64,000 nucleotides of DNA from Clavelina lepadiformis (GCF_947623445.1 NC_135244.1:18972860-19036859), one strand, 5' to 3'; positions 1 to 12,813 are shown, numbered from the stretch's first letter. Notes: a model not told the origin generated them from the letters alone. Translations and numbers: made by a program.

Positions 1-166
1 TATCTCATTTACTGTACAGTTTTCAGTCATGGTGTAGTTGCTATAGCACTGATATGGTTAAATGTCATGGCATTGTCATCCAGTCATAACACATTGCCAT
101 GTCATGGGCAATTTGAAAAACACATTTTAGCCAGTTCCAGCTGTTAAATTACCACTGAGCACCTAC

Positions 167-353
167 CAAGAATTTCCATGTGTAAAATAACCATCATCTC
201 TTCGCCGCCTGATTCAGATGAGAGTTTCAGACTTTCAGTGATAACGCCTTCCTTGTGTTCACAATTGTATTCTACGGTCATTAGAATGTGTGATTCTACA
301 ACAGTTAAAAACACTTTCACATCAGTTGCCTTTTTGAAAACTTGTAAGGTCAT
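167..353 (-). CDS. possible first coding exon of an unknown gene that leaves the window on the left
   Basis: An open frame of 62 codons starts at an ATG at 353, just after an in-frame stop, and runs to a good donor (G|gtaggt) at 167/166. The peptide alternates hydrophobic and polar residues (VKVFLTVV, HILMTVEY), which suggests beta strands, followed by an acidic stretch. An acceptor-like 'gtgtttag' lies just upstream of the ATG, so a 5' UTR intron is possible. The rest of the gene would be outside the window. I do not recognise the family. It could be chance, because only one exon is visible. Confidence 0.3.
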
Positions 354-478
354 TTAAAATCTAAACACCTTACCATACTGTAGACATATTGCAAAAAAAT
401 TACTTAGGTCTTGTATTGTGAATAAGCATAAAAACAATAAAATTTAGTTTAAAGATAGATAATTAAATGTGCCACCAG

Positions 479-895
479 TTAACACTTTCTGGAGTAGTTT
501 CTGATGAACTAGCTGAAAAAGCCAAATCATTTCTATACAAGTGCTTCCAAATATACTCAGAAACAGACATGGAGATAATGTTTATAACATGTTGACATAT
601 ATTACCATGGAAAAGAAGTTTTGTTGCAGCGAGGCCAAGACTAGGTGTTGAGCAGCAAATGGATTCTGTTGATTTAAAGTGATGTGGGGTCTTGAAATGG
701 ATGGAATACCTAAAAAATTGTAAGTCAAAACTGAATTTTAATTTCTACGGAACAGCATTTCTACTAACACATTTTTTGTGCTGATAATGTTTGTTTGTCA
801 CCAGGCATTTGGGATGTGCAAAACTGAAACAATTCAGGAGCAAAGTATTGAGAGTTACGACTCCTACTATACGTATATACGTAGGACGAAAATAA
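479..895 (+). CDS. possible terminal exons of an unknown gene
   Basis: Three short segments (479-590, 630-678, 805-895) can be joined in one frame across GT/AG borders. They would encode about 83 residues ending in TAA at 893-895, and an AATAAA signal follows at 1028-1033. The first segment begins after a 'gccaccag' acceptor and is acidic/amphipathic (SDELAEKAKSFLYKCF). The end is basic (KLKQFRSK...VGRK). The donor at 590 (gttgac) is weak, and a different frame of the last segment stays open to 987. No family is recognised, so this is tentative. Confidence 0.22.
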
Positions 896-1977
896 GAGCC
901 AAACTAGTAAAAGAAAATTTGTTGGTCAAACGATTCGGTCAATACAACTATTTTCAATGTCCTAGAAAACCAACAAACCAGATATAAACTTCGCTGTGTT
1001 GAGCCATGGCCTTTTATTACCTAGGCAAATAAAACATATTATCGTGAATGACTGCGGACTCACTCTTGAAGCCTTTAACTAAAAGGTGCAGAAAATAACA
1101 ATAACAACAGCTAACCACCAATTGGAACATTGCATTAGATTAATTGGACCATTATGACTTGGTAGCTGTTTTTTCGTTTGAACAACCAAAGTTTAAGTTG
1201 GCTGTAGATAAATATATGCTAAATATAACAACACTAAGCATGATGCAGCAATACCTGTACATACTTGGGCACTTTTTAATAAAGTAAATAAATATGTATT
1301 CTAATCCATTGCTTAGCGTGTCCACTATTGTAGATTTTTTCGTTTTCTGCAAGGGACCTGTTTCTATTGCTCTCCAAAACAAACTTACTTGTGACAAACT
1401 TTTAAAAATCCTACATAGACATCTACAGTGTTTGGCAGGGATTTGCTAGGTATGACATGAAGCTCATCATCTACACAGCTGGGCGTAAATGCCACAGTTC
1501 TCTTTTTTTTACCAGAGTTGTTCTGGCTTTCCATGATTATTTGTTATTAACACACAGAACTTGACAGTTGCTTTGTAATATTTATGTAATCAATCACCCA
1601 CAGACTGCCTAAACAGGAAGTAGTACAAAAACGCTAATTAGTTTAAAACCAAAGTATCCTTTAATAACCATACACTATTATCAAACAAAAAATGGCTGAA
1701 GCATTACTTAACAGAAATACTAAAAAAAACAACGAAAAAACAAATGGACTGTTGACATTCATAAACTACACAGAACCTAGACCACTTATAAATAAAAATA
1801 GGCAACGATAGAGTACAATCAAAAAGTATTCTCACCACAATAGCAAATACTATGTACGATTTTTATATATTTATCCATATTCCCAGTTTATATACACTTT
1901 GTATACAATGGTTGTATTTAGGTTTTAAACAAGAGTCATTATTAGAATAGGCACTACCATCGTTTAATAACATATAC

Positions 1978-2404
1978 CAGTGGTTCCCAAAGGTGACTCT
2001 GAAGGTTGCATGCAATCCTGAAATATCCTTTCTGTGGCCATAAATCGTTTTGAAAGCTAAAATGAAATCTGATATCACAATTACATACTTATTTTTAGAG
2101 ATTATGGTAAAAAGATTCAACTTTAATTGCAATGGCAATATAATTATGCTTCTTCAACCACTAACCAGTCAAATGGAATGGTTAAATCAAATGGAACAAA
2201 TGGTCACACAAAATATCTGATCAAGTATATAGGATAGTTAACAATCGTTTCTGGGAGGCTTTTGATTGAAAGTGGTGTGCAATCTTTCTGCCCATAGTTA
2301 ATGCAATGAATTAGCTAACCTGGGTCATAACTTTTTAGTGCAGTCCTCAAAATGACTGAGGTCTTGGGATTTAGCCTGAATAGTAGGATGACTGAGAACC
2401 ACTG
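1978..2404. mobile_element. hAT-like non-autonomous element (degenerate)
   Basis: The left end reads cagtggttcccaaagg and the right end is the inverted form tgagaaccactg. This is the CAGTGGTTC-type terminus of hAT elements. The flanking octamers (acatatac, tatcatac) match at only 5 of 8 positions, so the target duplication has decayed or the ends are misplaced. No coding capacity is seen. It lies downstream of UBE2J1. The stretch 990-3600 otherwise shows no convincing gene. Confidence 0.4.
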
Positions 2405-3610
2405 TATCATACCATATAAAAGTAAAACACACAGCAAATACAACACCTTAACAAATTCAACCAGAAAAAAAATGTATTATGAAAAAAATTTGTGACTTAG
2501 AGCATAAGCCTACAACACATTTGTCCTTCACCAGTTTCACAAGGGAGAAAAATTAAAAAAAAAACAATGCTATATATTGGAAGTGATGGTGCTCAATAAA
2601 AAACTACAGCTAAGCACGAACTAAAATTGCAATTGTGCTTGCAATAAGAAACCAAATCAATTTAATTGTAGTCAAGAAACCATATCAACTACTTGGACAG
2701 TAACCACGGCAAAGTCCTGGCAAATATTTCCCAAGTTTTCTTTTTAAAATCAAACGTCATACGTACAACAAAAATTTTCTAGGATACCCGATTTGTTTAT
2801 TAAGTTAATATACAAATTACAGGTAAAGATAGAGCAGAATAAGTTCTTATAGTTTAAACCTTTTGGGTGAAAATTCAAAATAAAAACCATACAGCAAATG
2901 AGTCATTTTGCAGTAAAAAAAGACAATCTAAAGAAACATTTACTGAAATCCTATGGGAATGTCAATGTATTACCTCGGGCAAGACTTGAATAGATGGCAT
3001 GTATATACATATTTGTTAAACTTATGATTTCATAAGTAGTTTAAACTTAATGCAAAAATAAAAGCTTAATGTAATAATAAATGCATTGTAAATGTAATCT
3101 GAAAATAACAAACTTAAAATGCTATAGCCATAATTATTACTTAGAAACAACCGAAGTGTGGATCATCACATGTTTAATAAGCAAGAATTGGTTCAACTGC
3201 AATGTATCTGCAATATCTTCCAAAGCCTGCATTTTTCACTTTTTCTACAACCACCAAAAAGGATATCAAATTTTTTTAAAAATAACCTTAGAATATACAT
3301 AAGGGGGAATTTGGTTTTAAAACAGATTTTCCGTATTTTAACGTATATCTATTTCTACAGCCATTACCATGGATGATGATTTTCAATAGTAAAACACATA
3401 AACAAAACAATTTGCCTGCAACACACTTGAGGCATTGCAATAATCTGGGGCAAATATATGAAAGTCATCAACATTAACACATTTGGACATAATAATACCG
3501 ATTAAATCTATATTTTTCTAGTAACACACCCCAAGCAGTTTAAGCTAATTGTTTAACAATTAAATTGTATAGTATATACTGCACCACTTCTCCAACACAC
3601 ATTCAAGCAA

Positions 3611-4540
3611 TTAACCATCCAAACCAGAACTAATGTTAAGTACTCTATCAAGGCGTCTGAAGAAAAGCAGAGCTATTGCAACGCTCAATACAACAACAAG
3701 CACTAAAGAGGCAGTGTCATTTTGTCTCTGGGATGTCTGAGGTAATGGTTCATTTCTGACTGGGGCTGAAGGTTGAGTGATATTTTCTTGCACAGAAGCA
3801 GCTTGGATCCTTTGTCGTACTCCTTCGGAATTCGCCTGACCGTTGTTTTCTTCCTGTAAAGGTGCACTAGCATCACCATCGTCAGCAGTAACACTTTCCC
3901 TTGTTTGTGTCGCACTTGTTGGATCAGAGTTTTCTGAAGGATTAGAAGTTTCAGATTTCTCTGGTGAGGGTTTCGTCGGCTTTGGTTTGGCAAATAATAT
4001 CTGCTTTGCAAGCTCTCTGTCTCTTTTCTCTGATTCCGAGTGATTTTCTGATAAAGATTTTGCAAGTAGATCTTGGATGCTTCCACATGAAGTACATGAA
4101 AATGACTGCGATTTTCTGGCGAGTTTTTTTCGTTCTTCAGCTGTGTAGTCCAAAGCACCAATAGCACCGTCACCCTTGGTTGGCATAAAGCCAATTATGG
4201 CCAGAATGGCTGTCCTAATGCTCCAACTCGGCTGCCACGATTCTGGATGGTAGCCTGAAATACTGAGACAAATTTTCTTGTGCACTTCAAATCTTCCATT
4301 GTGATTTAGTAGCATAATACTCGGTGGTTTCATTGGATACTCTGGGGGCAATAAAATCCTGCCATGGTAAATTCCTCCATGGAAGTCGGAACCCTCTGGC
4401 CCACGAAATGTGAAATGCCATTCGAATAGATTATCTTCTAACGGACTTGCTGAATATTCACTTGTAGCATCTTTTAGTTCTTGCGCTTCTCTCATCAACC
4501 TTTTAACAGCCGGACTCCTGAGGTTATATGACCTTTCCAT
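3611..4540 (-). CDS. UBE2J1: ubiquitin-conjugating enzyme E2 J1 (Ubc6 family, ER tail-anchored)
   Basis: A single uninterrupted exon encodes 309 residues. The UBC fold fills roughly residues 5-150, with SPAVKRLM at the start, the proline-rich LPPEYPMKPPS segment, and the active-site cysteine in KKICLSISGYHPESW at position 91, the same position as in human UBE2J1. A long Ser/Pro/Glu-rich linker follows. Residues ~278-294 (SLVLVVVLSVAIALLFF) form one C-terminal membrane helix before FRRLD, the tail anchor that places this E2 on the ER for ERAD. The open frame extends three codons further, but only to a TTG; the ATG at 4540 matches the family start. The lack of introns is notable because the vertebrate gene is split and the other genes here have many introns. 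Regulation is not visible. Confidence 0.95.
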   Translation of the reverse strand: MERSYNLRSPAVKRLMREAQELKDATSEYSASPLEDNLFEWHFTFRGPEGSDFHGGIYHGRILLPPEYPMKPPSIMLLNHNGRFEVHKKICLSISGYHPESWQPSWSIRTAILAIIGFMPTKGDGAIGALDYTAEERKKLARKSQSFSCTSCGSIQDLLAKSLSENHSESEKRDRELAKQILFAKPKPTKPSPEKSETSNPSENSDPTSATQTRESVTADDGDASAPLQEENNGQANSEGVRQRIQAASVQENITQPSAPVRNEPLPQTSQRQNDTASLVLVVVLSVAIALLFFRRLDRVLNISSGLDG

Positions 4541-6850
4541 GTTAACCAAAGAACAGTAATTTTAAATTTTAAAACAGAACGCTTGACAATAGGTACGAGT
4601 GACTAGTCTAGATAAATAACAAACAGGTTTAGGTTCAGTCCAGAATTCTGTGAAATATTCTGATCTGACACGGAAAAAATGAAATGTAAATGCACAGACA
4701 GATTAATGATAAACAATTAAAATTGCAGAAAATTAAGGTAGCGCTAAACTGGAACACATGAATAATGCAAAAAGTGTTGATCAATCAGTCTATAGCAGAC
4801 TGGAAAGTATGGCAGCTTAGGAAGAGAACTCGTGTGTGCAAAGTTGCAAATTTTGGCGTGATGGCATGCACTGAAGCATCAATCTTTATTTATATAAATG
4901 TCGTTCAAGCAATCAGATTTTTTGTTTACTTATTATCAATTGGTGTGAAAATAAAAAAGTTTGAGATGCTTTTCATGCACACCAAAATTTGTGTCTTTGC
5001 AAGATTTCGTATGAAGTAGAATGGAGTACTTAAATATTGAGGAATTATATGTCATAATTTCTTTTCTGTTACCTGCATGATAATTCCTTCCCGTTCAGGC
5101 TCTTAAGGTGGAGTGCAAAGTATAACAGACCCCAAAATTTTGCACACATCAAGCCTACAAACCCTATCTCTGTAGCTGTATACCTGACTTGGCTGCTTTT
5201 TCTAATTGGTTATTTGTTTGCGGATTTATTATTTGATCGCGCTACCCTATAAACACTGATATAATGGTTGGCATTTTATTTTTATTTCCCCAACAAGCAA
5301 TAACCAAAAAACAAAAAAACGATAGGCCTTGCTAGGCTAGGTCAGGCTGTCGAGATATTATAGGTAGCCTACAGTTCAAATCCTTTCCCTTTTTTATAAG
5401 TTTGCTAACCTAAACTCAAACACCAACATTGGCAGAGTGATATCGTCGCTGAAGACCGTTTGGTTGTTTTTACGTAGGCCTATGTACCAGACCAGCCGAA
5501 AAGACACGTAAGCAAGTAAAAGGTACCGGTGAGGTTTATTTCGAGACGGACTTGTAGCAACCACCAATGACAAAAAACATTTAATCTTTTTGTGTCTGGT
5601 TGTATTACTTGTAGTCTCTGAGCCAGTTTTTTGTGCCACTGGCTCCTGAGTAATTGAGATACTGGCGCGTGATATCAGTGCGCAGGTCCCTTTTTGGATA
5701 AGTTTTCCAATAGTTTACATTTTACAAAAATATGAGCTACCACCAAGCAGCGCACGCGCCATCAAAGTGACCAAATTGATTATGAAACATGGCTCGTAAA
5801 GTGGTTAAATGGTGGCTTATAGCCCTTTCATCGATATTTTATACTTTTACTACATATAACTTTATTGTCATCTCGTCTGACATATTTTATCGCGTTTTAC
5901 ACTGTTTTTTTTTTGCTTGTACAGTAATTTGGGAACAGCTTAGTGTAGGCATAATCAAAAATTTCTCTTTCTCTATTCGGATCATGATTCGGATGGGCTC
6001 GATTTCTGTGCATTTACTAATAAACATCATTTTTAATGCAAACATTTTGTGGTTGATCTGTGGCGGTTAATGCCACATAGTGGTGTCACTTTGGGCCCTT
6101 GATCCCTTTCAACACTCCGCATTCCACACATTTATATATGTGCCGCTAATTGCCTAAGTTAGTGTATAGGCGTCTTATATTAACGCGTGTGTCTGTGCTG
6201 AGTTTCATTCAATTTATTTTATTCCGTTCGGTTAACTTTGTTTCAATACAAGTTTTACCAACGTTTCTCATATTGCTGGCAAAGTCGGTTACTTGCAGTG
6301 CTAGTCTAGAAGAGCCGTCACGGAACTGTTATTGGAGTCAGATCATCTCGAAGTCGTAACGGGGCTATCTCTCTCTCTTCTGCGGCCATAGGCGATGTCC
6401 GTTAAGTGTCTTCCAAGTCGCTTCTCAGTTTGCCCCCTACAATTTCAGGAGCGTATCAAGAGGACGCCTCGTAACGTATGTATTCGTCGTTCGCCACAGG
6501 TCAAAAGACTACAATACGATACACAGATAGCTTAAGTAGGCCTAACTTATTCCATTTTTTTTATCTCAACAACGGAATGCTGTGAGAGGAATGTTGCAAA
6601 ATGTTGATGTTCATAGAGATTTCTTGCGAGCGGGTTTTACGTTTATCTAAATTTAGTCAAATGAATTAAGTAGAAAAAATTTCCAATTCACTCGCAAAAC
6701 ATCCCTATAAAAGGATCAAAAATAAATTGTTAGGTTAGGTTAGGAGAAAGGACAAAAAAGATAATTTCATTTATCCTAATTGGGGTTAAATTAAAGACAA
6801 GTAAGATTTTAAGCATTAGGTGATAAATAAACATAACTTATATGTTTATA
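4541..6850. other. upstream region without a supported gene
   Basis: This is AT-rich intergenic sequence upstream of UBE2J1. Open frames at 5394-5639 (minus) and 5789-6070 (plus) exist. The second has an ATG in decent context (aaacATGG) and a very hydrophobic product, but neither shows splice structure or family resemblance. Short repeats such as taggcctac and ttaggttaggttagg recur around 5320-5370 and 6730-6745. Nothing else is seen. Confidence 0.5.
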
Positions 6851-6854
6851 ACTA

Positions 6855-7881
6855 GGCCTACCATATGTCCTCTTTTAGGAGGATTTGTCCTCTTTTTTCA
6901 AGAAAAGTGAATGGTCCTCCGAGGACGCTCAAAAATGCCCAAATGTCCTCCTTTTTCGCATTTCGAGTTAGTTGCTTATACTTTCGACAAGACTTTTAGG
7001 CGAGACGTTGTATTTATTTCCAAAAAATTACTGTAGCCATGAAGCATGCTGAATTGCTGGTTTAAAAAAGGTTTTCCAACAAATTGCCCTACCAACCCTA
7101 ACTTTTTGATTGTTATTGCAAACATTGTTCGACGTTCTCTGTAACATCTGGGCCTTTTTACATGCGAGGATCTGTCGCAATTTTTCTGGCGCAAGTTCGA
7201 ACTTAACAGACCGTAACGAAAGTACCGCTAGTCGTCTCGACAAGTTCGTGGTTTTACATGCGCGCATGTTGAGTTAAGTTCGAACTTGGGGTCTGTTAAG
7301 TTCAAACTTGCGCCAAAAAGATTGCGACAGATCCTCACATGTAAAAAGGCCCGTTAATAAAGCAAAGGTGTGAGTTTTGTAGGCCTAGCCTACTATTAGT
7401 GTTACTTAGGGCTACCATATGTCCTCTTTTCTAAAGAAAAATGAATTGTCCTCCAAGGATACTGAAAAATGTCCAAACGTCCTCTTTTTTGCATTTTGCG
7501 TTTTCTTGCTAATATTTTTAACACAATTATATTTTTATGTGACTTTTCGGCATGAGGCCTAAGTCAAGTGACTTTTCGGCGACAGCATGAGGTCTAACCA
7601 TTTTTCTTATCATTGTTTTGATTTAGACAACCATAAAAGCTAAATAAAGCTAAGCAATAACGCCAAAGAGATATAGGCCTATTGTGTTTTCTGATGAACT
7701 GCGGCAAAAGTATCCTTGTTTCAGAAAAGGACGTAATGATTTTGAAGCTGAATGCATTACTTGTGCATATGCGTATAGTTTACCAAAAACATGTGATAAA
7801 TTCTTTAAACGTAAAACTCTATTTGCATTGCACTAGCTGGCGAAATTGTCCTCTTTTTAGGCGATGAAAATATGGTAGGCC
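6855..7881. repeat. composite repeat with 'aggcctaccatat' inverted ends and internal 'gtcctctttt' copies
   Basis: The block opens with aggcctaccatatgtcctc and closes with the inverse atatggtaggcct near 7869-7881. Inside, a second direct copy of the opening segment (ctaccatatgtcctctttt... gtcctcc... gtcctc) begins near 7413. The two segments share the order gtcctctttt / gtcctcc / aaatgtcc / gcattt but are diverged. This looks like an old transposon or two adjacent solo ends. No coding sequence is convincing; the open frames here lie in the repeat arms. Confidence 0.45.
7150..7352. repeat. 203-bp palindromic element (foldback MITE) nested in the larger repeat
   Basis: The left arm gggcctttttacatgcgagg continues with a segment containing ctgtcgcaat, gcgcaagttcgaac and cttaacagacc. 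The right arm is its near-perfect inverse, with ggtctgttaagttcaaac, ttgcgccaaaaagattgcga and ending tgtaaaaaggccc. Arms are about 63 bases around a ~77-base loop, and the loop repeats part of the arm again. No clear target duplication was found. It could fold into a long hairpin RNA if transcribed. Confidence 0.7.
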
Positions 7882-8988
7882 TATTTATAACGTTCAAGTT
7901 ATAGGTGAATGGGAAAAATATGTTGCAACATTTTTCTATGGTGAAACAGTGACAGCCTTCTTTTTCAAAAACATCTAGCGCACACTTGTGTGGTATTTTG
8001 AAGACAATTGCTACATGTAGCCCGAAGAATCAGATTTTGAAGCAGTGGTTCCTGCTTTCCAATCTTTTTTAGTTCGTGGCTCTCTTTTTCAGTAAAAAAG
8101 AATTCTGCGACACCCTAAGTTGCAATTTTATTTTTGATTAATGACCAAGTTAATTACCGGAAATGTGAATAATGTCTACCTTGAGCTTTTAAAGCAATAA
8201 AAACTGTTTGTGAGTAACGGAGCGGTTCAAATCCTTTACTTTGCGTGAAATCTCGTTCCACCTCGGTTAAGAAACATTATTGCTCTAAAGGTTATGGTTA
8301 TAGTTTCTGCCCAGCAGGCGTTCCGGAATCCAGTGATGTCAGACCAAACATCTGTAATGCAACATAAAAGCAAGCGGACGGTAATCACGTTTCTACCCCA
8401 TCCCAAATCAACTGAACGTCATTGAAGCATTTTTCGCTCTTCTCAGAGCAATCAGCAAGTTTAAAGCGCAAATCGCCAATGACATGCGATAAGGCGACCA
8501 TACTATAATTTCATCAAAGATATAAGATCAACAAGAAACAAATATGCTGGAATAAAACTATAACAGGATGGAATGAAATCACGATAGTATTTATTGAAGT
8601 ATGGGAAAGATACAATGGTATTGTTCAGGCCATTTTAAGCTTAAATCCCGCTGATGAAGTTATTCTGTTCTTCATACATCGTATAAAAACGCCAGTACAC
8701 GCGTTAAACATAGCGCACCATTTTTCAAACTAAAATTGTTCATAACAAATAAATTTTAAGCTTGAATACAAGGCTGTGGCTCCACAAACACACCTTCGCA
8801 GAAAAAGACTGCTTGACAGTATCGTTCCACGTAAGTACGTGGTACAAACATTACATTAATACTGCCAAAACTTCAAATCAATCAAATCAAAAACCGACAA
8901 ACCTCAACAGCATTGATAACCATATGTGACGTGTTATATGCTTTGTCCAAGTACCTTGGAACTGTTAGTTATAGTTTCCTTAGTAGGC
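7882..8988. other. intergenic region, no gene seen
   Basis: A single hAT-like end (agcagtggttcctgctttcc) is visible near 8041, with no partner end found. A tttatt at about 8588 could serve as an AATAAA signal for the minus-strand gene ending at 8989. Otherwise I see no coding or structural signal. Confidence 0.4.
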
Positions 8989-11900
8989 TCACAAAATAAC
9001 ACAACACTCGTCTCTGGGATTCTCAGGCATTGGGTCGCACGAATGAAATTTCGATCCACATTGCACAATTACTTTATGCTGGTCATCCGACTTTTCTTCC
9101 ACAATTTTATCTTTAGTTTTGCTTTTCTTGCGTTTTGTAACTTTCTTCTTTTGTTCACCAACATTCTGTGCTGCTTGGCCAGATTCCACGAGTTCGCTTT
9201 CGTCTCGTTTCTCTCCTGATCGCCGATTTTTGTCGTTCTCCGTCTGCATTACGTAACGTAATTTGAAATTACGACCGGGTTAACATTGCAACTATAATGA
9301 CGCTTAGTCGGAAATGCCGTGCTTTTGCCGTATAGGCTACTGTACTTATACGCTAATCTATAATACGTTGTGACGTATTTCCTTCTTTACTTCTGCCTCA
9401 AACAGCGCTCTGTGAACATCACAGGTCTGTAAAGAAGGTTGTTTTAACTGAGAGGTTGCTGACTGCGCTCTATGAATAAAGTCCAATAGCATGGCACAAT
9501 GTTCGTTGTTGTGTGTCAGTGTGCTTGAGATCAGAATACCGTATAACTCGCATTGCGATAACGCTGCACGGTACGTAGGATAACGCTGTCGTGTAAGTAG
9601 CATTTTACATTGCAAATAGGGTATGATCTCATTTTAACACGGCGCAGCTCGTTGTGGAAGTAAACAAGTAGAGGGCTAATTGTTAAAAGGTTTACTACCG
9701 CTCAGAAATGAAAGTGTTTTCGCAGACTATGCCGCAGGCTTACAGAATGCTATATATGCACTAACAATGCTCATACAGTATAGTTTATGTTTTATATCAG
9801 CACAGCCTCCATGAAAAACGTAGGCCTTCATTTGGTGGAACGAAGGCTTGATTAAAAGCATTATCATTGGTATCGCCCAGTATTATTTCCTGCTTTCAAA
9901 CGACTGCCATGCTAGCTCGCTATTTTGTACACACGTAAATGCCCGCAAACAAAGCATGCCGATAGTGAAAATGAAATGGGAAATGTTTTTGATGAGTGAC
10001 AGCAAAACCTTGTGGTCTTCTTATTCTATCGACTGCTAAACATAGTAGCTTACGTCACTCATGGGTGGCAAACAGGTTTCATTCACCGCATAAATAACTA
10101 CTGCACAATACATGTAGGCTACTTACATGGTCATTTTTCTCTGCGTTCATATTTCCAGTTTTGTCAAGCAACAACGACGTCTCTTCATCGATAAAAGTAT
10201 TATCTTCAAGCTCTTCTGCAGACAAGCCTTCCGATATAGAGTCAATTGCTAAGCTCTGAAAAGGAGTTTCAAGCGATATGTCGATGCCCTTCAACTCAAT
10301 TCCCGCCTCAACCACATTGTATAAAGCCGCTCGCAAGTCCGTGCCTGCGCCGTCCCTGGTTTCAACGACTTGGTTATCAGTGACCTTGTCTTTGTTTGAG
10401 GAAATTACTGGTGATGGCTTTTGAGCCGTGTCGGTTGATGAGTCGTTTTCGCGTTGCATTTTGCTTTGAACATGGAAGTACTCTTGAAACGATCTTCGTT
10501 TAGCTTGTGTTGTTTCTGCAGGGTCCATTGTTAAGTAATCTTCGGCTTTCTTTTCCTCAATCTCCTCAACTTGTCTGTTATCGTCCATTTGTTCCGAAAA
10601 TGTTGTTACTCCCCTATTTGACAAAGACACTTTAATTGTCCTCTGAAAACGATCGTTTTCGATAATAATTTCCCAAGCTTGCAAAAGCTGGACTGCAGCC
10701 TAAATTTTCGTTGCAATTATGTTGCGATGCTGTGTCGCCGTGTTGTGTAAATTCATCCGATCTATTTTCCTGTTAAGTTATTGCATTTAACATATTAAGT
10801 AACAAAACAATATTAAGTGACCTTAATAATTAAAACGTTTGATCATTAACATCACGTAGTATTGCAAATTATAAGTGCCATTAAACATTTTCCTGGCTAA
10901 AAGCACAAAGCTTATAACCAATCAATGGAACGAAAAAATTTGTTCGAAAAAGAATTAAACATTTTTATTTTAAAGCGAGGGGTACTAGTTCATCAACAAA
11001 TGAGCTTTGAAGTTTAAACCAAAGAAAAAATGCCAGTGCCGCAAACCAATAACTTTTCCAGAAATATTTAATGGTTTAGCAAATAGCAATTATTATCGCT
11101 AAAAAATGTGTCGCAAAAAGTTGTTTGCTGCTTATGTTGACACGAATCGGAGTGATTATGATGTCACCATACACCAGGGGTTCCCAAACTTTTTTGGTTT
11201 GTGGTCCAAATGTCTATTTATTAGCGATTCGTGGCTCACCACGTGCTGTAAATTTGAGCACAAACAATTTCTATGAAAATTTAATTTAAGCAAACATTTT
11301 GTTTTTCAAAACAAAGCGCATAATATCTACAGTATAAGAAAACAGTAGAATCTGTTGAAATGGCTCTGTGGCCCATTGAAAATGTCTTGGTGGCGTAGTG
11401 TTCGATCATGGCCCACAGTTTGGGAACCACTGCCATACACAGTCAACATGTCTGACCGCTGAGTGTTTGATTCAAGTATGAAGGTTGTGGTAGTTTTTGC
11501 GTTTTGGAATGATTAATAATATTAGTTACCTCGTGAGCGTGGGATTAAGGTGATTAGTTGCAGGTGAAGTTTATTTTCAGCACAACTGTATCTTAGGCTG
11601 CAATACGTATGTAATGATGTGAGCTACAGATGAAGTAATTGTATCTTTACTAGGTAGGGTACCCGGACTACTGCTTAACAGCCGAGCCCTAGGCCTTATA
11701 GACTGAGTCGCAGCCTACCCATACATTCACTAGTATATATTATATACACTAATTGCAAGTTCGGTTAGGCCAAATTAATCCAGAATATAACACTCTCATA
11801 AATTTATTACCTTTAAAAAACACCAACTCTGCTTACTACCCACTTCATACCTACTGTATATGTCTAGTTACTAGTAGGCCTACATACTGTATCAGTGATA

Positions 11901-12813
11901 TCACCATTTTTACTTGAATCCTTTTAGTGTCACGCAGTGGATTGTATATTGTGACTTCATAATTGCCTTAATTACATCATAAAAATAGAAAATTTGCAAG
12001 ATATTTTCGGGCATAATTGCTTTACTATTAAATAGTGTATCATTAAAAAATTTTCAGTCCGTAAGGCCCACATACTGACAATTAGTGTCTTCTTTGATAC
12101 TACGTTAAATTTTACGAGCACGAGCTGAACTATTAGTTACAAAGTATACCTGGTGGCTATACTAATCCTATCTATACAAGCCTATACAGCTGCATTAAAC
12201 AGAGGCTTAAAGAAAATGAATTTAGAGCTGTATAATATTGGCTCGCTGCATTGTTTTCAGAACTGTTCTTATTGTAATCGAATTGCTGCTTAAAGACGTA
12301 ATCGTCTGTTTTATTGCCTGCAAAACTCGCTTCCTGAAACACCCGAAATTGAATAATGCGAAACCACACATAGGCAAAACAGCATGCTGCTGCGCTAAAT
12401 CCATACACCCAAGATGTTTTTCTTGCTAAATATTACCAAATATATCTACTCTACATGCGCACTCTAACCTTTATGATTCGATATCTGGCGTGAAATAACT
12501 CGTTTATATCTGGGACGGATGGGTTTATTCTTATTTCCGTGATCTTTGTTTGGCGTTCGTCATCTTTTGTTATGACTCGCTCTTCGATACATTGACTCCT
12601 GTTTTGGCCGACATATTCTTCGTCCTGGTTGGTTATTAAACATATCTCGTCCTTAGTGTCGCCGACCGATAAGTTATGAAGAAAGAACAAGGCTTCTTCT
12701 TTGTACTTTAGGACAGAGTCCGGTTTTCCTTCCAGAAAATGGGCAATGAGAGATACGCGTCGGTTGTTCTGCGTCTTGTTCTTTCGCTTTGTGTGCTTTT
12801 GTACATTTACCTC
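8989..12813 (-). CDS. acidic CaaX-box protein (C-terminus CCVIL), 5' end not found
   Basis: Three exons join without breaking frame: 12813-12469 (115 codons), 10687-10127 (187 codons) and 9243-8989 (84 codons plus TGA). All junctions are phase 0, with borders such as gactcgcag|GAG, CAT|gtaagt and aatgcag|ACG. Only the acceptor at 'tccag|CTTTTG' keeps exon 2 open. The product is rich in Glu/Asp/Lys and looks disordered. The last exon has a lysine-rich patch (KKKVTKRKKSKTKDK) and ends DECCVIL. CVIL is a CaaX motif with a terminal Leu, which favours geranylgeranylation; the Cys before it may be palmitoylated. This predicts membrane anchoring. Exon 1 has no in-frame ATG, so at least one upstream exon is missing. 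The neighbour at 14.2 kb ends almost identically, so the two may be old tandem paralogues or alternative 3' halves of one gene. Family not recognised. Confidence 0.6.
11175..11432. mobile_element. hAT-type MITE with 8-bp target duplication
   Basis: The ends caggggttcccaaac and gtttgggaaccactg are inverted copies of each other. Both sides carry the identical octamer ccatacac (11167-11174 and 11433-11440), the length made by hAT transposases. The 258-bp interior has no coding capacity. It lies in the first visible intron of the CCVIL-ending gene. Confidence 0.85.

Noticed and set aside
5789..6070. 93-residue hydrophobic open frame on the plus strand
   Set aside because: Composition follows the T-rich local sequence; no splice sites, homologue or neighbouring exon supports it.
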